From contig MKJV01000063.1 of assembly GCA_001942185.1 (NCBI GenBank), positions 90,715-154,714 on the forward strand: a stretch of 64,000 bases of DNA, read 5' to 3'. The DNA comes from Pseudonocardia sp. CNS-004. Its GTDB lineage: Bacteria > Actinomycetota > Actinomycetes > Mycobacteriales > Pseudonocardiaceae. Shown here piece by piece: positions 48,526 through 58,302 of the stretch (the first letter of the stretch is position 1; each line of letters opens with the position of its first letter). A program made the position numbers and the translations under genes. The notes under the pieces were generated by a model, which worked only from the letters and a program-made list of their open reading frames with translations, ran no database searches and was not told the DNA's origin.

Positions 48526-48837
48526 TCATGAGCGCCGGACGACGCGCAGCGCGTTCTTGTCGTGCTGGACCACGCGCGCGTCCTGCAGGCCTGCGAGGGC
48601 GGAGTACCAGACGGCGTGGCGGCACCCGGTCGACCGGCGGTCGATGATGATGTGGTCCTCGGTGCTGGTGTGGCCCGGTCCGACGTCCTCACCGGGGTCG
48701 GCTGGTGGCCCGTCAGGTCCGTCGAGGGCGATCCGGAAGTACGGTCCGACCTTCTCGACCTGCAGCAGGACATCCTCCTCCGCCACCTGGACCACGCCCC
48801 GGTTCTCCGGGACGTCCAGGACGAAGATCGCGGTCAC
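48526..48837 (-). CDS. Small protein of unknown function in the aromatic catabolic operon
   Basis: Protein of 103 residues, intact, starting at GTG 48837 in the stop of the VOC gene (GTGA). It is largely beta-rich: AIFVLDVPENRGVVQVAEEDVLLQVEKVGPYFRIAL, then HTSTEDHIIIDRRSTGCRHAVWYSALAGLQDARVVQHDKNALRVV. I do not recognise the family. Tight coupling on both sides suggests a subunit or accessory to the VOC protein or the monooxygenase. Confidence 0.72.
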   Translation of the reverse strand: MTAIFVLDVPENRGVVQVAEEDVLLQVEKVGPYFRIALDGPDGPPADPGEDVGPGHTSTEDHIIIDRRSTGCRHAVWYSALAGLQDARVVQHDKNALRVVRRS

Positions 48838-49501
48838 TCCGTCACCGCCTCGGTGGGCGCGAGGGCCGGGCGGTCGGCCTCCCAGCGGGCGGCGCGCTCG
48901 ACGATCAGTTCGGCCTTGCGGGTGAGCAGCTTGTCCAGCGACGACTCGGTTCCGGTCGCGACGTCGCAGAGGGCCTCGATCGTCAGTTCGGCGTCGAGGT
49001 CTTCCTGCGGGGTCACCGGCCGCAACGCCCGGGTGATCTCGATCATGTACCCGTTCGGGTCGTGGGTGTAGATCGACTCGATGGTCTCGTGCATGACCTG
49101 CATCTCGCAGGGCCACTGGCTCTCGTCGAGGCGGCGCCGGTACTCGAGGAGGTCCTCCTCCGAGTCGACGTGAATCGCCAGGTGGCGGGAGTTCGCGAAG
49201 AACGCAGGCGTGCCCTCGGGCAGCCGGGCCCAGGCGTCCCCGCGGGCGTCGGGTCGCCGACGGGCTCGTGACCGAAGTAGTAGAAGAACGCGATGCGGTC
49301 GTCGTTGCCGATGTCGAAGAAGAAGTGGATGAAGTCGGGGTGGTTGTCCGGGCCCCAGCCGGCCGCGCAGATCGAGTGCACGACGGGGAACTTCAGGGTG
49401 TCGCGGTAGAACCGCACGGTGGCGGCGGGGTCGAACGTGGGGAAGGCGGCGTGGTCCACGCCCTTCACCCGGTGCTCCGGCCGGATGCTGGTGTCGGTCA
49501 T
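48834..49501 (-). CDS. VOC-family protein, candidate ring-cleavage dioxygenase (frame broken)
   Basis: About 222 residues. A glyoxalase/extradiol-type vicinal oxygen chelate domain spans about residues 10-150: GVDHAAFPTFDPAATVRFYRDTLKF with the first His ligand, a mid-domain HLAIHV and a later ESIYTHDPNGYMIEITR whose Glu is the usual last ligand. A helical extension of about 55 residues follows (LRPVTPQEDLDAELTIEALCDV). The frame breaks near 49257, where one G added gives GDPDARGDAWARLPEGTPAFF. ATG 49501 follows GAGGAGG. Ring cleavage is inferred from the operon and not proven by motifs. Confidence 0.83.
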
Positions 49502-49514
49502 CGGTGGAACCTCC

Positions 49515-51132
49515 TCATGCGTTCGTCGGTCGGTCGGCGGTGGTGATCGGGCACACCAGGTCGGTGCGGGCGGCGGCGATGCCGGCCGCGAGGTCGTCGA
49601 GGAAGCTGCTCGGCCCGTCGACGACGACGAGTCCGGTGGTCTCGGCGCGGAGCCGCTCACCGAGGTCGAGGCGGGTGAGCAGGTGGTGCCGGTCGGCGGG
49701 TCCGGTCAGCCAGAAGCCCGCCCAGCCGGCGAGGGCGAGGTCGTGGAGCTTCTTGACCAGGGCGTCGGCGGCGGTGCTCCAGGGGTTGTCGAGCGTGACG
49801 ACGACGCGGGCGAGGTCGGCGCCGGGCGGCGGAGGCGCGGTGTCGTCGGGCAGCGGCGTGGTGAGGCGGTCGCGGTCGGTGGCGGGCAGGACCCTGCCGG
49901 CCCACCGGCGGTCGACGTGGGTGAGCGGTTGACCCAGCACCCAGTCCGCGACCCCGTCGACCGGGATCTCGGTGGGATCGACGTCGGCGAACTGGGCGAG
50001 GCCGCGCCGGACGATGTCGGGGTTGGTGTCGGTGAAGCGTTGCAGGCCGACGTTCCCGGTCCTGGTCATGTAGGCGACCATGAGCTGGTCGACGGGCAGG
50101 TGCGTGCGGCGGGGGAAGGAGTCCCACCACAGCATGCTGCGGCGGGCGAGCTCCTGGATCCGCTGGACCTGGGGTCGGCGCTCGCGCTCGTAGCGGGCCA
50201 GCGCGGTGGGCAGGTCGGAGGCCTCGGCGATGGCGTTGCACAGGGCGATGGCGTCCTCCATCGCCAGCTTCGTGCCGGAGCCCACCGAGTAGTGCGCGGT
50301 GTGGGCGGCGTCGCCGAGCAGCACCGCGTTCCCGCGGGTCCACCGATCGCAGTGCACGGTGCGGAACCGCAGCCAGCGCGTCCGGTTCCCGATGAGCCGG
50401 TGGCCGTCGAGGTGCTCGGCGAAGGCCTTCTCCAGGTAGGCCAGCGCCGTGGTGTCCGAGTCGTCCGGCCCGGTGGCCTCGGTCGTGACGTCGAACCCGG
50501 CGGCCCGCCACGTCGCCTCGTCGGTCTCGATGAGGAAGGTGCTCCGGTCGGGTGCGTAGGGGTAGGCGTGGGTGACGAACGTGCCGTGAGCGGTGGTCAC
50601 CGGCGCGAAGATGGCGGTGTCGAGGGCGAAGTCGGCGCCGGCCCAGAGGTAGAGCCCGTCGGCGACGTCGATGTGAGCACCGAAGTCCGCGGCGTGGTCG
50701 GTGCGGGTCTGGCTGTTGACCCCGTCCGCGGCGACGACCAGGTCGGCGTCTTCGAGCTCGTCGAGGCGGTGACGCCGCCGTGGTGCAGCTCGACCCCGGC
50801 CGCCTGCGCGTGCCGGGTGAGCACCGCGAGCAGCTCGGTACGGGCGATACCGATCAACGGACCGTTGTGCACCCGGGCGGCCCGGTCCCCGACGACCATG
50901 CGCATGTCGTGGCGGCGGCCGGCGGCGATGATGTCCGCCTGGCTGGCCGCGTCGGCCTCCTCCAGGTTGCGCTGGGTCCGCCCGGCCACCGCGACACCGA
51001 AGCCGAAGGTCTTCTCCGGTACGGCCTGCTCGTAGACCCGGACGGTGGCGCCGGGGTGCGCCAGCTTGAGCAGGCGTGCGGCGTACAGCCGCCGGGGCCA
51101 CCGCCGAGCACGGCGACGCTCTGAAGCCTCAT
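49515..51132 (-). CDS. FAD-dependent monooxygenase, salicylyl/aminobenzoyl-CoA hydroxylase-like (frame broken)
   Basis: Flavoprotein hydroxylase of about 539 residues. The FAD motif is SVAVLGGGPGGLYAARLLK (after repair), followed by VYEQAVPEKTFGFGVAVAG, ADLVVAADGVNSQTR and GDAAHTAHYSVGSGTKLAMEDAIAL. The last segment and the TFGFGV region are typical of hydroxylases acting on aryl-CoA esters rather than free phenols. A C-terminal domain of about 150 residues follows. Two losses break the frame: near 51092 (one G) and near 50775 (one C, VTRLDELEDAD). ATG 51132 overlaps the ligase stop by ATGA, so ligase and monooxygenase are coupled, which fits activation before hydroxylation. Confidence 0.86.
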
Positions 51133-52819
51133 GCGGGGACGCTCTCCTTCTCGATCTTCTGCTCGACATCCGCCCGCAAGGCCTTCTTCGAGACCTTGCC
51201 GACGTTGGTCAGCGGGAACGCGTCGACGATCTCGACCCGCTCGGGCAGCTTGAATTTCGCCAGGCCCTTGCCGAGGAGGAACGCCGCCAGCGAAGCGACC
51301 GTCGGGCGCTCCGCTCCGTCGGTGACGACCAGGTACGCGCAGATCCGCTCCCCCAGAACGGGATCGGGCATGGCGACCACGGCAGCGTTGCGGATGTCGG
51401 GGTGCCGCACGAGCAGCTCCTCGAGCTCCTCGGCGTGGATCTTCTCGCGCCCCGGTTGATGACGTCCTTGATGCGCCCGTCGATGGAGTAGAACGGGCGG
51501 CCGTCGAGGACGTGGCGGGTGACCAGGTCGCCGGTGCGGTAGAAGCCGTCCGAGGTGAACGCGTTCGCGTTGTGCTGCGGAGCGCGGTGGTAGCCGGTGA
51601 TCGTGTACGGGCCGCGGCAGGCGAGCTCGCCGAGCGTCCCGTCGGGCACCTCGTCCTCGCCTGCGACGTCGAGCACGCGGACCTCGTCGGCCGGGGATAT
51701 CGGCGTGCCGACGGTGTTCAGCCGAGCCCACTCGGGGGCGTCGGGCGGGGTGTGGAGGAACATCCCCTCGGCCATGCCGAACATCTGCTGACCACGGATG
51801 CCCAGCTCGCGCTCCAGGCGGTCGATCAGCTCGACGCTGGGGCGCTGCCCGCCGAGGACGAACCGCTCGATGCCGGTCAGGTCGGTGTCACGGGCGCGAT
51901 CGTGCTCGAGCAGGCGGATCGCCACCGCGGGCGGGACGACGGGCATGACGGTGACGTGTTCGGCCGCGATGAGCTCGAGCACCGCGCCCGGATCGGCTCC
52001 CGGCGCCACCACGCAGGTGCCGCCGACCAGGTGCGCGGGCTGCAGCGCGGCCGCGGTGCCGGCGTTGTGCATGATCGGCAGCGCGTGCAGGACGACGGAC
52101 GCGGGGGTCAGCTCCAGCGCCTCGGCCCAGATGCGTGAGTTGTAGACGTACTCCTCGTGCCGGCGGGGCGCGACCTTCGGCAGCCCGGTGGTGCCCCCGG
52201 AGAGTTGGAGCACGACCAGCCCGTCCGGGTCGACCCGGACCCCGGCCAGGACCGCGCGGGCCCGCGGGCTGCGCCCGGCCTCCAGTAGCGCGTCGTAGCC
52301 GGTTGCGGAGCGGGCCGCCACGGGTGCCGGGCCGCGGGCGACGATCAGCGTGTCGAGCACGTCGACCTCGCGCTGCAACCGGACAGCCGACTCGACCAGG
52401 TCCCGGCCGCGGAAGTCGGCCTGCACGATGTGGGCACGGGCGCCGGTGTGCGCGGCGAGCAGGCCGATCTCGCGTTCCCCGTGCTGGGGAAGGGTGCAGA
52501 CCGGGATGATCCCGGCCTTGATGCAGCCGTAGTAGGCCACGATCGTCTCGAGCACGTTCCCGAGCTGGAACATCACGCGATCCCCTGGCCGCAGCACGGT
52601 CGCGGTCAGCAGCCCGGCGGCGAAGTCCTCGGTCAGCTCGTCGAGCTCGCGGTGGGTCAGCCGGGCGTCCACCGTGGCCAGCGCGGTGACGTCCGGGTGG
52701 GCGCGCGCTGCACCACGCAGCGCATCGGCCAGCGTCTCGCCGGTCCACAGGCCCTCGCGGCGGTAGCGCGCAACCCGCTCGTCCGAAAAGGACGTCTCAT
52801 GTTGATATTTCGACATCAT
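51129..52819 (-). CDS. Aryl-acid AMP ligase / aryl-CoA ligase (DhbE/SdgA-like; frame broken)
   Basis: Acyl-adenylate-forming enzyme of about 563 residues. VVLQLSGGTTGLPKVAPRRHEEYVYNSR is the P-loop region of the 2,3-dihydroxybenzoate/salicylate AMP ligase group. Later motifs are GMAEGMFLHTP, FYRTGDLV, DVINRGREKIHAEELE and the C-terminal NVGKVSKKALR with the catalytic Lys. No aryl carrier protein is nearby, so CoA is the likely acceptor. The frame breaks near 51452, where a run of four G should be five. The start is ATG 52819 or 52816; a palindromic operator covers it. It is the first structural gene after the TetR gene. Confidence 0.88.
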
Positions 52820-52826
52820 TGTCAAC
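52801..52826. promoter_or_regulatory. Palindromic operator over the aryl-acid ligase start codon
   Basis: GTTGA (52801-52805) and TCAAC (52822-52826) bracket an imperfect inverted repeat. On the minus strand GATGTCGAAATATCAAC matches the AATGTCGGAACATTGAC element at 53793-53809 at 12 of 17 positions. The shared ATGTCG-x-AA-x-AT core suggests one TetR-family protein binds both places. Confidence 0.5.
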
Positions 52827-52873
52827 CTCAGGTGTGGCCGGGCACCGGCAGTGGCGGAGCAGGAGGGAGTGGG

Positions 52874-53700
52874 CTAGTTCCGCGGATCCGAGTCCGCGGA
52901 CGGTGACGACTCGGAGGGCAGCGCCGCGGACAGGGCGCTCTCGAGATGGGTGACGTCTTCCTTCAGCAACGCGAGCGCGGCCCACGGGCCCCGCTGGACC
53001 TGGCGGTCGCCGTCGCGGCGGACACCGGACATCGCGAGGTCGACCAGGATGTCGGCCACCGCCTCGGCGTCACCGTCGTGGTCCGCGCGGTACCACCAGG
53101 CGACCCAGTTGGCCATCCCGAGCATGCCCAGGGCAACGGTGCGAGCAGGAAGGGGGCGGAACCGGCCGGCCTGCACCGCATCCTCGATCAGTCCGGTGAA
53201 CAGCTCCAGGACCCGCCGGCGCGCCGCTCGGTGCATCTCGGCGATCTCCGCCGGCAGGTCGGGCTCACTGCGGTCCAGCAGCCGGAACCGGGTCGTGTTG
53301 CGCGCGTTGTTGACCGCGATCCGGCGCAGCGCGTGCTCGACCCGCTGGTCCTCGTCGAGGTCCTCTCGGGACCCGGCCTGCTCGAGGATCTGCACGACGC
53401 GTTCGAGGACATCCCGCACGAGTGCCGCGAGGATCTCCTCCTTGTTGCTCACGTAGTGGTACAGCGCCGGACGGCTGATGCCCATCGCGTCGGCGATGTC
53501 CTGGAAGGAGGTGTTGGCGTAGCCTGCGTGGCGAACAGCCGCGCCGAGTGCTCGAGCAGCTCGTTGGACACGAGTCGCCGACGGCTGTGCTGCCGTGCCA
53601 TCGCTGCCCCAGTCGAGTCGCCCACTGCGCCGTCCGGGCCATCTTGCCCTAGGGCGACCAGGCGGGCGACGCCCAGGGAAGCGCTGGACCTTGTCGTCAT
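52874..53700 (-). CDS. TetR-family regulator of the aromatic catabolic operon (frame broken)
   Basis: Repressor with a clear helix-turn-helix (FQDIADAMGISRPALYHYVSNKEEILAALV) and a helical effector domain (DLPAEIAEMHRAARRRVLELFTGLIEDAVQ). The frame breaks near 53525; one added base joins LLEHSARLFA to the helix-turn-helix. I prefer the ATG at 53700 because GAGGAGG lies about nine bases upstream, giving about 275 residues. The ATG at 53601 (MARQHSRRRL) would give the more usual 242. It stands between the catabolic genes and the divergent transporter. Confidence 0.85.
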
Positions 53701-53763
53701 CCGCATCGTCCTCCTCACGCGTCCCTCGGGTCGGGTCCGAAGATACGGCGACGTGACAACAGC

Positions 53764-53806
53764 GTCAATGTCTCAACACTCCTGATTTCACTAATGTCGG
53801 AACATT
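53764..53806. promoter_or_regulatory. Candidate TetR operators in the divergent TetR/transporter region
   Basis: GTCAATGT occurs at 53764-53771 and, inverted, within AATGTCGGAACATTGAC at 53793-53809; the core AATGTCGGAACATT is itself nearly palindromic. These are the only symmetric elements in the AT-richer part of the spacer and resemble the box over the ligase start. Confidence 0.5.
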
Positions 53807-53877
53807 GACACTCACGTAGCAGCGCTTCTACCGTCTGTGCACTCCCGCAGTGTGCGGGCCGACGAAGGAGGTCGTGG

Positions 53878-55138
53878 ATGACGACGCCGTCCGTCCAACG
53901 CCGTTCAGTGGTCGCCGCGGTGACGCTCGGGTTCGCCGCGATCGTGTTCGACGGCTACGACCTGATCGTCTACGGATCAGCGGTGCCGAAGCTGCTCGAG
54001 TACCAGGCCTGGAACCTGACGCCGACGCAAGCGGGCGCCATCGGCAGTTACGCCCTCGTCGCGCGATCATCGGCGCCGTCATGACCGGGCCCCTCACGGA
54101 CCTGCTGGGCAGGCGGCGGCTCTTCATCGCCTCGCTCGTGTGGTTCTCCGTGATGATGCTCCTGTCGGCGTTCGCCCCGAACCCGTGGTCGCTCGGGGCG
54201 TTCCGGTTCCTCGCAGGGCTCGGCTTCGGCGGCATCCCGCCCACCGCCGTCGCCTGGTCATCGAGGTCGCGCCGGTGACGCGACGGCACTTCATCAACGC
54301 CCTCATGCTGTGCGGGTTCCCCGTGGGCGGCGTGCTCGCCGCGGTGACCGCGCTGGTGTTCCTCGAGCCGCTCGGCTTCCGGGCCCTCTTCGCCTTCGGC
54401 GCGTTGCCGCTCGTCACGCTCGTCCCGCTGAGCCTGTGGCTGCTCCCCGAATCGCCCAACTTCGTGCGGCGCGCCCGGGGTGTGCCGAGACCCGCGCAGC
54501 AGAGCGGTCTGCGCACCTTGCTCGCGCGCAGGATGCTCCTGGCCCTGACGCTGTTCGTCATCACCAACTTCTGCAGCTTCCTGCTCGTCTTCGGGCTGAA
54601 CACCTGGCTGCCGCAGCTGATGCGCGGCGCGGGATACCAGCTGGGTTCGGCACTGGCGTTCCTGCTCGTGCTCAACCTCGGCGCGGTGGTCGGCGGCCTG
54701 ACGGGTTCGGCGCTCGCCGACCGCTGGGGCAGCCGGTGGATCGCCACCACCTTGTTCCTCGCGGCGGTGCTCTCGCTCGGCCTGATCGCCGTGCCCCTGC
54801 CGACCGCCGTGCTGTTCGTCCTCGTCTTCGTGGCCGGTGCGGCCACGACCGGCAACCAGGTCGTGATCTACGGATACATCGCCACCCACTACAGCGCCGG
54901 CCAGCGCGCCACCGCGCTCGGGGTGAGCACCGGCGTGGGCCGGCTGGGCGCGGTGACCGGGCCCATCCTCGGAGGCGCGCTCGTCGCGGCGGGGGCAGGG
55001 CTCAGCATCAACGTCGGGGTGTTCGCTCTCGTCGCACTGGTCGGCGCGGTCGCGTGCGCGGCCGTTCCGCGACCCGGCGACGCGCCGGACGACGCGGCGC
55101 CCGAGAGCCGAGTCGCGGCGGAAGGTGTGGCCGCATGA
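53878..55138 (+). CDS. MFS transporter, aromatic acid:H+ symporter type (frame broken)
   Basis: Twelve-helix major facilitator of about 420 residues. The first helix region GFAAIVFDGYDLIVYGSAVPKLL carries the D-G-x-D motif of the aromatic acid:H+ symporter (PcaK/BenK) group, and GPLTDLLGRRRLFI is the loop 2-3 signature. Breaks occur near 54058 (one G missing, LVGAIIGAVMTG) and near 54258 (one C missing, AVALVIEVAP). ATG 53878 follows AAGGAGG. It probably imports the substrate of the divergent catabolic operon. The stop overlaps a 36-residue gene. Confidence 0.86.
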
Positions 55139-55245
55139 CGAAGGTGTACGAAGCCGTGGTCCTCTCCAGGGCGACCACCGGCGACGATCTCTCCGAACGC
55201 CTGCTCGCCGCCGTGCGGCGACACCTCATCGACGACGAGCAGTAG
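55135..55245 (+). CDS. 36-residue protein coupled to the aromatic transporter
   Basis: ATG 55135 lies in the transporter stop (ATGA) and opens MTKVYEAVVLSRATTGDDLSERLL followed by RRHLIDDEQ and a stop. The composition is balanced, unlike antisense reading, and the coupling supports translation. It does not match a family I recognise. It could be a small regulatory partner of the transporter or the remains of a longer gene. Confidence 0.45.
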   Translation: MTKVYEAVVLSRATTGDDLSERLLAAVRRHLIDDEQ

Positions 55246-55366
55246 CCAACCGGTCTCCGGGCCCCGGCTGCACCCCGAGCCGTTGGGGCGACCGGAGACG
55301 CAGGTCACGTAGTCTTCACCGGAGCCGGCCGGGACGGACCGAGATGGCGGGCAGGCAACCTCCCCC

Positions 55367-56266
55367 CTATCCGGGAGGCAGATCGATCGTCTCCGCGACC
55401 GCCGCGGCGGCGCGGATGGTGGCGCTCTCATGGGACCTGCACCAGACCAGGCACAGGTCCATCGGCGGAAGGTCGTCGAACGGGACGTACGTCAGATCGT
55501 CGCGGTTCACCAGCTCGGACAACGACCGCACCGTGGGATGCACGAACGAGCCCTTCGCGACGTGTGCGACGTACTCGGCCATCGTGCTGATCGAGGTCTC
55601 CACCCGCACCCGCGGGATCGGTGTTCCTTCGACGTTCGTCGGCGGCAGAATCGCATCGAGGACCTGGGCCGGTGCGAAGTTGACCATCAGCACCCAGCGG
55701 TCGACCTCCAGCGTCGAGATCGACCGGCGCCCGGCCAGCGGGTGGTCGGCCGCCATCATGGCCACGCGTTCCTGCCGGTCGATCGCCGGCCCCTCGGTGA
55801 GGTCGCCGCCCGCGGCCCCGGTCCGCCACATCAGGAGGATGTCGATCTCACCGCTGCGCAAACCGTCGTAGGGCTGCGCAAAGCTGACTTCCCGGTGGAT
55901 CACGGAAACATCGGGATACCGGCGCTCGAAGGCCCGGACGAAGTCGGCGAGCGCCCTGCCGGCTGTCGTCGGCGTGAAGCCGATCCGGATCTCCCCGGCG
56001 AGCCGCCGCCCGGCGTCGCTCACGGATCGACCGGCGGCGAGCAACTGCTCGTAGGCAGCGCCGACCTCGTCGCGGAAGCGCACGCCCAGCGGTGTCAGGC
56101 GGACCCGGCGGCTGGTCCGGTCGAACAGCATGCCGCCGAGCTCGCGCTCCAGCGCGGCCAGCCGCTGGGACACCCGCGACTGGGAGATGCGGAGCCGGCT
56201 CGCGGTGCGGCCGAAGTGCAACTCCTCCCCGAGCACCAGCGCGATGCGTATCTGATCAAGCTCCAT
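55367..56266 (-). CDS. LysR-family transcriptional regulator
   Basis: Regulator of 299 residues, intact. The helix-turn-helix is LVLGEELHFGRTASRLRISQSRVSQRLAALERELGGMLFDRTSRRV and the effector domain starts at GEIRIGFTPTTAGRALADFVRAF. ATG 56266 is the family start (MELDQIR). It is divergent from the drug-efflux MFS gene at 56353 and a candidate LysR box lies between them. Confidence 0.92.
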   Translation of the reverse strand: MELDQIRIALVLGEELHFGRTASRLRISQSRVSQRLAALERELGGMLFDRTSRRVRLTPLGVRFRDEVGAAYEQLLAAGRSVSDAGRRLAGEIRIGFTPTTAGRALADFVRAFERRYPDVSVIHREVSFAQPYDGLRSGEIDILLMWRTGAAGGDLTEGPAIDRQERVAMMAADHPLAGRRSISTLEVDRWVLMVNFAPAQVLDAILPPTNVEGTPIPRVRVETSISTMAEYVAHVAKGSFVHPTVRSLSELVNRDDLTYVPFDDLPPMDLCLVWCRSHESATIRAAAAVAETIDLPPG

Positions 56267-56289
56267 GACCGACCCTGATCGATCTGTCT

Positions 56290-56315
56290 GACGAATCGTT
56301 TGTTGCGAAGTCGTC
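56290..56315. promoter_or_regulatory. Candidate LysR box between LysR and the MFS efflux gene
   Basis: GACGA (56290-56294) and TCGTC (56311-56315) form an interrupted inverted repeat in the 86-base divergent spacer. The arrangement suits a LysR regulatory site; the arms are short, so the evidence is modest. Confidence 0.35.
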
Positions 56316-56352
56316 CGTTGATCGGATTGGCGCGGCAGCGAACCATCGGCGC

Positions 56353-57830
56353 ATGGCCGACTCCCGCTCCCACCGACCGGCACCTCCGGCGCCGGAGCCG
56401 CGTTCGACGAGCGTCCGGCTGTCCGAACCCACTGGCAGGTGGGTACTGGCGGTGACCGCCTTCGGCTCCGGGTTGGTGCTGCTGGAAACGACCGTGGTGA
56501 ACGTAGCCCTGCCTGCGCTGGGGCGCGACCTGGCCTCGTCCCTGGCCGAGTTGCAATGGACGGTCAATGCGTTCACCTTGGTCTTGTCCGCGCTGATCCT
56601 CTTGGGCGGCGGGCTCGGCGACCGCTTCGGGAGGCGGCGGGTCTACCTGATCGGCGTGGTGTGGTTCGCGGCCGCGTCGCTGCTGTGCGGTCTCGCGCCC
56701 AGCGCGGCCTGGCTGATCGCGGGGCGGGTGTTGCAAGGCGTCGGCGGAGCGCTGATCGTCCCGGGTTCCTGGCCCTGGTCCAGGCCTCGTTCCACGCCGA
56801 CGATCGGGCCCGTGCAGTGGGCTGGTGGTCGGGGTTGAGCGGGACGGCCGGCGCTGCCGGCCCGCTGGTCGGCGGCGCGCTGGTGGACGCCGCGGGCTGG
56901 CGGTGGGTGTTCCTGGTCAACGTCCCGATCGCGATCGTCATCGCAGCGCTGCTGGCCCGTCACGTGCCCGAAAGCCGGGACGGCCGCCCCGCTCACCGGT
57001 TCGACGTGGCGGGCGCGCTACTGGCGGCGGTGGGCCTCGGTGGCGTGACATACGCACTGATCCAGCCCTTCGATGGCGGTTGGACCGCCGCAGCGGTGGG
57101 ACTGCTCGCCTTCGCCGGCTTCGTCCGGGTCGAGCGCCGAAGCCAGGCCCCGATGCTGCCGCTCGGACTGTTCACGTCACGACAGTTCAGCGCTGCCAAT
57201 CTCGCCAGCTTCTTCCTGTACGGCGCGCTGGCCGGGTTCATCTTCTTCCTGCCGATGCAGTTGCAGCTCACGGTCGGCTACGCCCCGCTGGCGACCGGGC
57301 TCGCCCTGCTCCCGCTGACCGTGCTGACGTTGGCGCTGTCGGCGCGGGCCGGTGCGCTCACCGCCCGCATCGGTCCTCGCGTGCCGCTGGCGGCCGGCTC
57401 GCTGTGTTGTGCCGTGGCGCTGCTGCTCGCGATCCGGGTCGGCGCGCAATCTTCCTATCTGACGGACGTGCTCCCCGTCGTCGTCCTCACCGGCATCGGC
57501 ATCCCGCTCATCACCCCACCCATCACCACCACCGTGCTCAGCGCCGTTCCCGACACGCGCGCGGGCATCGCCAGCGCGGTCAACAACGGGGTGGCCCGAG
57601 CCGCCGGTCTGGTCGTGGTCGCCGCGCTGCCGCTGCTCGCCGGGTTGCCGCAGGACGCCGCCGACAACCCGGCCACCCTCGACCGGGGCTTCGACGTGGC
57701 CATGCTGATCTGCGCCGGCATGTTCCTGCTCGGCGGTCTCGTGGCGTGGCTCGGAGTCCCGGTCGGAGATACCCACCATCTCAGCTCCCGTGCTGCGGTA
57801 TCTCGATGTTGGACCAGAACGGTGCGGTGA
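56353..57830 (+). CDS. MFS drug-efflux transporter, EmrB/QacA type (frame broken)
   Basis: Fourteen-helix major facilitator of about 492 residues. Signatures are ETTVVNVALPALGRDLASS at the first helix, GGGLGDRFGRRRVYLIG in loop 2-3, and GRVLQGVGGALIVPGSLALVQASF after one C is restored near 56766. It probably exports a toxic compound by proton antiport. It is divergent from the LysR gene, its likely regulator. As read, its last 17 codons overlap the end of the opposing GNAT gene by 50 bases, and GDTHHLSSRAAV is not family-like, so the true end may be slightly earlier. Confidence 0.87.
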
Positions 57831-58290
57831 ACGGGAACTCGGTGTCGAGCCAGTGGAGCAGAGCGCGGTGTGCAGTGGCGTAGAGGTCCCGCTCGTAGGC
57901 CTGTGGCGTGACCCACCAGCTCACATCGACGTCGTACGCGAGCAACTCCTCGGTGAGCGACCGGCGACGGCCCATCGGGTAGAGGTAACAGCAGCCGAGA
58001 TACGTACCGGCAGCGTCGTAGAGGACGTAGGTGAAGCTTTCTCCGTCGCGGAACTCGCACTCGTGCCACACGAGGTCGACGTAGTTGTACTCCTCGGTGA
58101 CCGGGCCGCTCGGCCACGATCCGCCGCGGGTGCGGCGGATGAGCTCGATGCTCGCGTTGATGCCCGCGACGTCGTCACGCAGATGCTCGCGGGTGATCGC
58201 GTACGCTCGGATGTCGTCGAAGGCGAGCAGCGCCGGTGCCGTGAACCCGGTCGGCATGTCGAATCGCCTGATGAAGCCGCGCAGATCCAC
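57781..58290 (-). CDS. GNAT-like acetyltransferase family protein
   Basis: Protein of 169 residues, intact. It resembles GNAT-fold proteins: ITREHLRDDVAGINASIELI at the start, EFRDGESFTYVLYDAAGTYLGCCYLYP as the central strands, and VDVSWWVTPQAYERDLYATAHRALLHWL, the position of the CoA-binding region though without a clear Q/R-x-x-G-x-G/A. The substrate is unknown. It is followed 12 bases upstream by the DHFR-like gene on the same strand, probably one transcript. Confidence 0.75.
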   Translation of the reverse strand: MDLRGFIRRFDMPTGFTAPALLAFDDIRAYAITREHLRDDVAGINASIELIRRTRGGSWPSGPVTEEYNYVDLVWHECEFRDGESFTYVLYDAAGTYLGCCYLYPMGRRRSLTEELLAYDVDVSWWVTPQAYERDLYATAHRALLHWLDTEFPFTAPFWSNIEIPQHGS

Positions 58291-58302
58291 TTCTGTCTCC
58301 TG

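Noticed and set aside
46472..49501. Nicotinate degradation (nic) cluster
   Set aside because: A maleate isomerase-like enzyme and a hydrolase are present, but there is no 2,5-dihydroxypyridine dioxygenase, maleamate amidase or NicC-like monooxygenase; the ligase and aryl-CoA-type hydroxylase point to a CoA-dependent route.
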